A DNA stretch of 64,000 bases, taken from contig NZ_JBFAPA010000014.1 in NCBI RefSeq assembly GCF_040675465.1, forward strand, positions 264,906 through 328,905. The letters run 5' to 3'. The position numbers and the translations under genes were made by a program. Shown piece by piece: positions 59,103 through 64,000 of this stretch. The notes beneath the pieces were generated by a model. It did no database searches. It was not told the DNA's origin and saw only the letters and a program-made list of their open reading frames with translations. The DNA comes from Kibdelosporangium sp040675465 (GTDB lineage Bacteria; Actinomycetota; Actinomycetes; Mycobacteriales; Pseudonocardiaceae). Within the stretch, counting starts at the first letter, position 1. Each line of letters begins with the position of its first letter.

Positions 59103-60589
59103 TCGGTCGCTTTGTCTTCCAGGAACGGGTTCGGGCCCGCCGGGCAGACCGTTCCCTGTGGCGGCAACGCTCTGGAGATCAGGTACGCGTCAATGTACGT
59201 GCGGGAACAGTCATCGCGGAAGTACGCGGTGTGGCCCCAGCCGGCGTAGGTGAGCAGGCGGCTGCCCTCGATGTTGCGGGCACTCGCCTGCGCTCCGGAG
59301 TACCCGGTGATGCCGTCGAACTTGTTGCCGACGACCAACGCCGAAGCCTTGGTGTGCCAGGGGCCGGTGAACCTGTCCTTGTTGGGCGGCCAGAAACTGC
59401 AGCCCGCCGTGGTCCACCACCAGTAGCGGCCGAACCTTGACCCGGCTTCGGCCCATTTGCTTGTGGCGCTGTATTCCTTCGTGGTGAGGGGGACGTCGGT
59501 GTCGGCGCAGGTTGTGCCGTAGAAGGTCTGGTCGGCGATCGGGTCTTCCGTGGGCACTGCCCAGAGGGGGAGTTCGGCGTCCGGTTTCGCGGTGGCGAGG
59601 TCGTTGAGGAACCGGGTGAACTCCGGCCACATGGCGGGGGAGTACATTGCCGCGCCTGCGATGTTGACCAGCATCCGGTAGTCCACTGTGGTCGGACCTG
59701 GTGTGGCCGGTGTGGCCTTGATCTGGTCGGCGAGTCGTTCCCAGCGGGCTTTGGCGCTCTGTTCTGCCTTGTGGAAGGCGCATCTCGGGCCGGCTTCGTC
59801 GCAGAGGCGGAGGAGTTCGTCGAGTTCCTTGCCGGTGCTGACCCGGTTGTCGGCGATCTGCCATCCCGTTGTCCACAGTGCGGGATCGACTGCGCCGTCG
59901 ATTGCCAGCACCCTCACGGTATCCGGGAACATCGCGGCGTAGGTGTGACCGATGAAGCTGCCGTAGGAGAAGCCGAGGTAGTTGAGTTTCGGGTCGCCTA
60001 CCGCGCGGCGCAACAGATCCATGTCCCGGGCGACATCCGCGGTGCTCATGTGCTGGGCGATGGGCTGGCGGAGGCATTTCGGGCCGAGCTGGCGGAAATG
60101 GGTCACATACGCGCGTTCTTCCGCTGGCGTGTAGGGGACTCTTGCCGCGGGGGCGGTGAAGAACTCCTTGGCTTCGGAGTCGGTTGCGAAGCAGCTCAGC
60201 CGGGTGGACCGGGCGATGCCGCGCGGGTCGAAGCCCACGATATCGAACCGGCCGGAGAGGTCAGTGGAGAGCACATCTCCATGGGAGAACACGAAATCGA
60301 CTGCGGATCCGCCCGGGCCGCCCGGGTTGACGAACAACGAGCCGATCCGGTGTTCGGTGTCCGTGGCGGGTTTGCGGACGAGGGCGAGGGCGATTGTGGA
60401 CTCTTGCGGGCGGTCGTAGTCCAGGGGGACGGCGACTTTGGCGCATTCGAAGCCGATGAGCTGTTCTTCGCAGGTTCCCCAGGTTATCGCCGGGACTTCG
60501 AGGCGGGCCGGGACGGATGCCGCGACCGGCGCGGAGAGCATCGACGCCGCCAGTGCCAGTCCCGGCAGGACGGTGATGGCTCGGCGCAT
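59087..60589 (-). CDS. Secreted alpha/beta hydrolase, tripeptidyl-aminopeptidase type
   Basis: A 500-residue exported enzyme. The signal peptide is about 1-28 (ITVLPGLALAASMLSAPVAA). NPGGPGGSAVDF is the oxyanion loop, Ser208 is the nucleophile in GFSYGSFIG, and Asp and His lie in GNKFDGITG and GWGHTAYF. The C-terminal TAP-like domain is present. It is homologous to Streptomyces tripeptidyl aminopeptidases (SlpD/SlpE-like), which process extracellular peptides. It lacks the lipobox Cys of lipid-anchored members. Confidence 0.92.
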   Translation of the reverse strand: MRRAITVLPGLALAASMLSAPVAASVPARLEVPAITWGTCEEQLIGFECAKVAVPLDYDRPQESTIALALVRKPATDTEHRIGSLFVNPGGPGGSAVDFVFSHGDVLSTDLSGRFDIVGFDPRGIARSTRLSCFATDSEAKEFFTAPAARVPYTPAEERAYVTHFRQLGPKCLRQPIAQHMSTADVARDMDLLRRAVGDPKLNYLGFSYGSFIGHTYAAMFPDTVRVLAIDGAVDPALWTTGWQIADNRVSTGKELDELLRLCDEAGPRCAFHKAEQSAKARWERLADQIKATPATPGPTTVDYRMLVNIAGAAMYSPAMWPEFTRFLNDLATAKPDAELPLWAVPTEDPIADQTFYGTTCADTDVPLTTKEYSATSKWAEAGSRFGRYWWWTTAGCSFWPPNKDRFTGPWHTKASALVVGNKFDGITGYSGAQASARNIEGSRLLTYAGWGHTAYFRDDCSRTYIDAYLISRALPPQGTVCPAGPNPFLEDKATDQAAS

Positions 60590-60940
60590 GAAGACCTATG
60601 CAAGCGGTCGTGTTGCCGCTGGTCAATGCGATCGGCGAGAACCTGCCCATCCCCGGGAGTGCACTGTGGACCCGGTGGACGGTTGGGTCGGGGGCTCGGC
60701 GCGCTCGGGAGCGGTTCGATTTGGTTTGGGGTGGCCCGGCGCCCGGATCGCGCCATCTCCGAGCCGAGCCTCCGGGATCGTGCCCACTCTCGGGACCGAG
60801 CCCCTTGAGGCGTGCCCAGCCGTCGGGCCCAGGCCCAGCCGCGGGTGTCGCGCTCGGAATGCGATGGGTCGGTCACTCTCTGTGTAGCGGCGGAGGGGCT
60901 GGTGGGGTGGGGATCGTGGGACCTTTAGACTGCTGACTGG
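60590..60940. other. Intergenic region without recognisable gene
   Basis: About 350 bp between the divergent peptidase and iron-uptake operons. It holds several CCGAGCC/GGCTCGG-type words that could pair, and GC-rich sequence without a convincing start, ribosome site or conserved protein. Promoters for both operons should lie here. Confidence 0.6.
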
Positions 60941-60959
60941 TTAGGTATGGCTTTCCTAA
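60941..60959. promoter_or_regulatory. Iron box (DtxR/IdeR/DmdR-type operator)
   Basis: TTAGGTATGGCTTTCCTAA is a 19-bp dyad close to the actinobacterial iron-box consensus TTAGGTTAGGCTAACCTAA (15 of 19 positions by my count). It ends one base before the first codon of the FecCD permease operon. Iron-bound regulator should block this operon in iron-replete cells. Confidence 0.8.
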
Positions 60960-60960
60960 T

Positions 60961-61962
60961 GTGAGGGTGACTGTGGCTGGTCGGCGCGGGCTGGTGCTGG
61001 GTATTGCCTGGTTGCTGGTGGTGGTGGCGATCATGCTCAGTCTGGGGGTGGGGAATCTGGGGATCCCGCTTGGTGATGTGTGGCGCGCGGTGTTCAGTCC
61101 CGATGACTCTGCGCACACGCTGATCGTGCGCACGCAGCGTATGCCCCGCACGCTCCTGGGCCTGCTTACCGGTGCGGCGCTGGCGACTGCGGGGGTGTTG
61201 ATGCAGTCGCTCACGCGCAATCCGCTGGCCGACCCGCGGATCATGGGTGTGAGCTCGGGGGCGTCGCTTGGTGTGGTTGTCGCCATCGCGTTGTTCGGGG
61301 TGGAGACGCTGCCCGGGTACGTGTGGTTCGGGGTTGTGGGGGCGTTGGCGAGTGGGTTCCTGGTGTACTGGCTGGCCGCGCGGACGGGGTCGAGCCCGGT
61401 GACGTTGGCGCTGGTGGGGGCGGCTTTGAACGCGTCCTTCGGGGCGGTTGTGATCGCGATCCTGACGGTCGACGCGGGTACGTTCGACGAGTTCCGGTTC
61501 TGGGTGATCGGGTCGCTGGCCGGCCGGCCCACCGAGGTCACCGTCCAAGTCATGCCGTTCATCGCCGTCGGACTCCTCCTCGCGGTCATCTCGGCGAGGG
61601 GACTGGACGCGTTGGCGTTGGGTGACGATGTGGCGACGGGGCTTGGTAGCCGGGTTGCCGCGACGAGGCTCACGGCTGCGGCTGGGGCGGTGTTGCTGAC
61701 CGGGGCTGCTGTTGCCGCAACGGGTCCGATCGGGTTCGTTGGGCTCGCGGTACCGCATTTCGCGCGTGCGTTGGTAGGCAGTGATCACCGGTGGCTTCTG
61801 GCCGTGAGTGTGCCGATGGGGGCGGTGTTCCTGCTGCTGTCCGATGTGGTCGGCCGGGTGGTGATCCTGCCGGACGAGATCCGCGCGGGGGTGGTCACGG
61901 CGGTGATCGGCGCGCCGATTCTGCTGTTGCTGGTGCGGCGGCCGAAGTTGGTGCTCGCGTGA
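60961..61962 (+). CDS. Siderophore ABC transporter permease 1 (FecCD family)
   Basis: A 333-residue permease with 9-10 predicted TM helices. The family signatures are LPRTLLGLLTGAAL-like (here MPRTLLGLLTGAALATAGVL), SLTRNPLADPRIMGVSSGAS and ATGPIGFVGLAVPHFARALVG. It pairs with permease 2 as a heterodimer importing ferric siderophores. The GTG start lies directly behind the iron box, so the mRNA is short-leadered or leaderless. Permease 2 starts in an overlap (GTGA). Confidence 0.93.
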   Translation: MRVTVAGRRGLVLGIAWLLVVVAIMLSLGVGNLGIPLGDVWRAVFSPDDSAHTLIVRTQRMPRTLLGLLTGAALATAGVLMQSLTRNPLADPRIMGVSSGASLGVVVAIALFGVETLPGYVWFGVVGALASGFLVYWLAARTGSSPVTLALVGAALNASFGAVVIAILTVDAGTFDEFRFWVIGSLAGRPTEVTVQVMPFIAVGLLLAVISARGLDALALGDDVATGLGSRVAATRLTAAAGAVLLTGAAVAATGPIGFVGLAVPHFARALVGSDHRWLLAVSVPMGAVFLLLSDVVGRVVILPDEIRAGVVTAVIGAPILLLLVRRPKLVLA

Positions 61963-62957
61963 CCCGTCTCGTGCTGCGGCCCGCCCCGGCCGTTTCGTTC
62001 ACCCTGCATCGGCGAGGTGTTGTCGTTGGGGTGGGACTCCTTGTCCTGCTTGCGGTTGTGTTCGTCGGCGCGTTGTGCATCGGGTCGACGAGCGTGCAGC
62101 CCGGGGATGTTCTCCGCGCGGTCTTCGGCATTCCCACCTGGGCCGGGAAAGTCGTCGAACTCCGGATCCCGCGCACTGTGCTGGCCGTGGTGATCGGTGT
62201 GGCGCTGGGGTTGGCGGGCGCGTTGCTGCAAGGCGTGAGCCGCAACCCGTTGGCCAGCCCGGATGTCATCGGCGTCTCGCAGGGCGCCGGGCTGGCGGCG
62301 ACGATGGTGATCGTGGCCGGGGCACCGGTCGCTGTGCTTCCTCCGGCCGCGTTGATCGGCGGACTTGGCGCGGCTGCTGTGGTTCTGGCGTTCGGCCGCG
62401 GAAACCGCTTTGTGCTGGCCGGAATCGCGGTCGCGGTCGCGGTGAAGGCCATCACCGAGATCTTCATCGTCGGAGCGGCCCCGATCGACGGGCAACGCGC
62501 GCAGATCTGGCTGATCGGCACGCTCGCCGGCTGGGGCTACGACGAAGCGTTGGTCGTCGCGATCGTTGTCGTGGCGCTGATTCCCGTACTGCTGTGGGCC
62601 GGGCGCGCGCTGGACACGTCGGCGCTTTCGGACGACGTCGCCCGCGCGATCGGAGTCCGGGTCGGCGCCCGCAAACTCGTGCTGGCCATCGCGGGTGTGG
62701 TGCTGGCGGCGTTCGCGACCGCACAGGTCGGCGCGGTCGACTTCGTCGCACTGGCCGCCCCGCAGATCGCCCGCCAGCTCGCCAAAGCCGAACGCCCGCC
62801 CTTGTTCTGCGCGGCCCTGACCGGGGCCGTGCTCACCGTGGTGGCCGATACCGCGGCACGAACCGTGTTCGCCCCCACCCAGCTCCCAGTCGGGGTGCTC
62901 ACGGCCGCACTCGGCGGCCCGTACCTGGTCTGGTTGTTAGTGCGCCGCAAGCGCTGA
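61959..62957 (+). CDS. Siderophore ABC transporter permease 2 (FecCD family)
   Basis: A 332-residue permease. LRIPRTVLAVVIGVALGLAG followed by SRNPLASPDVIGVSQGAGL is the signature, and LIGTLAGWGYDEALVVAIVV and VDFVALAAPQIARQLA are the later conserved loops. It is paralogous to permease 1, as usual for FecC/FecD-type pairs. No ATPase gene is present before the window ends; it must lie elsewhere or downstream of the binding protein. Confidence 0.93.
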   Translation: MTRLVLRPAPAVSFTLHRRGVVVGVGLLVLLAVVFVGALCIGSTSVQPGDVLRAVFGIPTWAGKVVELRIPRTVLAVVIGVALGLAGALLQGVSRNPLASPDVIGVSQGAGLAATMVIVAGAPVAVLPPAALIGGLGAAAVVLAFGRGNRFVLAGIAVAVAVKAITEIFIVGAAPIDGQRAQIWLIGTLAGWGYDEALVVAIVVVALIPVLLWAGRALDTSALSDDVARAIGVRVGARKLVLAIAGVVLAAFATAQVGAVDFVALAAPQIARQLAKAERPPLFCAALTGAVLTVVADTAARTVFAPTQLPVGVLTAALGGPYLVWLLVRRKR

Positions 62958-62972
62958 TCGAAGGGAACACCA

Positions 62973-63893
62973 ATGCGCAAGTTCGCCACGGTGCTGGCCG
63001 CCGTGCTCGCGTTGAGCGCGTGCGGGACCGGCACCACCCCGCCCAGCGGCGACGCGGCCCAGCAGCAACAGGGACAGACCCGCACCATCAAGCACGCGAT
63101 GGGTGAGACGAAGGTCCCCGCCACACCCCAGCGAGTGGTCGTGCTCGACTCCGACAAGCTCGACACGTTGTCCTCGCTGGGGCTCACCCCGATCGGCGCG
63201 ACCGTCGGCGCGGACAGCCCGACCCTGCCCAAGTACCTGAACCTGCGGAACGTGAAGACCGTGGGCACCTTGCAGGAGCCCGATCTGGACGCGATCCGCG
63301 CGCTCAAACCGGACCTGATCCTGGGATCCAAGTTCCGCCAGGAGAAGTTCTACGACGAACTGTCCACAATCGCCCCCACGGTGTTCACCGAGCTGGTCGG
63401 CATCACCTGGAAGGACAACTTCCTGCTGGACGCCGACGCGCTGGGCAAGAAGGCGGAAGCCCAGGCGCTGCTGGACAAGTACACCGCGCGGGCCAAGGAC
63501 CTGAAGAAGACCTCGCAGAAGGTGTCCATCGTGCGGTTCCGGCCGGACGAGATCCGTGTGTACGGGCCGGACTCGTTCGCGGGCATCGTGCTCAAGGACG
63601 CCGGCGTGCCGCGCCCGGACCGCCAGCTGCTGGCGGACAAGAAGGACAAGCGGTTCGACAAGGTCAGCCCGGAACGGGTGCAGGAGGTCGACGGGGACGT
63701 GATCTTCGTGTCCGCGTACGGCGAGAAGGCCGCGCAGCGCCAGTCCGAGGTGACCGCGGGTCCATTGTGGACCAAGCTGGGCGCGGTCGCGGCCGGCAAG
63801 GTGTTCGTTGTGGACGATGAGACCTGGATGACCGGCATCGGCGTGACGGCCGCCAACAAGATCCTGGACGACCTCGCGGCGCACCTGTCCTGA
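62973..63893 (+). CDS. Siderophore-binding lipoprotein
   Basis: A 306-residue ABC substrate-binding protein. The lipobox LSAC sets the lipidated Cys at residue 17. The class III (FecB/FhuD-like) fold is indicated by PQRVVVLDSDKLDTLSSLGL, ALKPDLILGSKFRQEKF and the C-terminal lobe VFVVDDETWMTGIGVTAANK. It captures ferric siderophore outside the cell and hands it to the FecCD-type permeases just upstream. The gap to permease 2 is 15 bp and has GAAGGGA as ribosome site. Confidence 0.93.
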   Translation: MRKFATVLAAVLALSACGTGTTPPSGDAAQQQQGQTRTIKHAMGETKVPATPQRVVVLDSDKLDTLSSLGLTPIGATVGADSPTLPKYLNLRNVKTVGTLQEPDLDAIRALKPDLILGSKFRQEKFYDELSTIAPTVFTELVGITWKDNFLLDADALGKKAEAQALLDKYTARAKDLKKTSQKVSIVRFRPDEIRVYGPDSFAGIVLKDAGVPRPDRQLLADKKDKRFDKVSPERVQEVDGDVIFVSAYGEKAAQRQSEVTAGPLWTKLGAVAAGKVFVVDDETWMTGIGVTAANKILDDLAAHLS

Positions 63894-63926
63894 GATGGGA
63901 GTGGCTGGCCCGCGGGGGCGCCACAG

Positions 63927-63973
63927 CCCGCCATGCGCGCCCGCCTGGGCGGGGTGGTGGGGGTGGTTTTTTT
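63927..63973 (+). terminator. Probable terminator after the binding-protein gene
   Basis: GC-rich inverted segments (CCCGCC at 63927-63932 and 63940-63945 with GGCGGG at 63948-63953) are followed by a G-rich stretch and a run of seven T (63967-63973). The stem pairing is ambiguous, but the U-run is clear and unusual for this window. Confidence 0.45.
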
Positions 63974-64000
63974 GCACGTATTTGGGGAGTCGGTGGGGGT

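Noticed and set aside
60598..60936. A 112-codon open frame in the gap before the iron-uptake operon
   Set aside because: Composition is Gly/Pro/Arg-rich with no ribosome site; it sits where promoters are expected.

Overview
The window is very GC-rich (roughly 70% by eye), with short intergenic gaps, many 4-base start/stop overlaps and frequent GTG starts. Its gene content is typical of a filamentous actinomycete: SARP/AfsR regulators, a DUF574 methyltransferase, a DUF5753 regulator, a DUF222-HNH protein and secreted CBM and chitinase proteins. I infer a soil actinomycete, probably Pseudonocardiales (Amycolatopsis/Kibdelosporangium-like). The genus is a guess from gene content only. I saw no rRNA, tRNA, CRISPR array or transposase.

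Left part (1-14 kb): small metabolic genes and regulators. These are a truncated MFS gene, an aldo/keto reductase with a divergent MmyB-type regulator, a cytochrome P450 divergent from an alpha/beta hydrolase-TraB-like pair, a short SARP regulator, a luciferase-like oxidoreductase, DUF427, an SDR, a GtrA protein, a secreted Calx-beta protein and a full-length AfsR-type regulator.

Central part (14-31 kb): an aerobic carbon monoxide dehydrogenase (CODH) locus. It holds two complete coxM-S-L sets, both with the form I active-site motif. There are also two similar LysR regulators, a MoxR ATPase plus VWA pair (CoxD/CoxE type), an XdhC/CoxI protein and CoxG. CoxG is followed by five tiny single-TM proteins and a GIY-YIG-like protein. 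The three promoter regions of the locus share a palindrome, TTAAGC-N4-(G/A)(C/G)TTA(A/T), which is probably the LysR operator. A 152-bp inverted-repeat element, a DUF222-HNH gene and a hexanucleotide repeat lie inside the locus.

Right part: a MacB-like efflux operon (31.5-35.2 kb) contains an uncalled 37-codon micro-gene joined by GTGA overlaps on both sides. Next comes a four-gene MoxR/vWA-like/beta-propeller/bpX6 operon (35.2-40.4 kb), which resembles the MoxR-vWA-beta-propeller ternary conflict systems. After it are a ureohydrolase, a TPP enzyme-cyclase-methyltransferase operon, secreted carbohydrate-active and adhesin-like proteins, and an Ada-AlkA fusion. A frameshifted remnant, an MFS exporter and a 29-codon micro-gene with the same DWRAR motif as the first micro-gene follow. 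Then come a diguanylate cyclase, an aldehyde dehydrogenase, a DUF5753 regulator, a GH18 chitinase and an alkylation-repair operon (ogt, sigma factor, ogt, 2OG-Fe oxygenase). The window ends with a secreted peptidase and an iron-box-controlled siderophore uptake operon.
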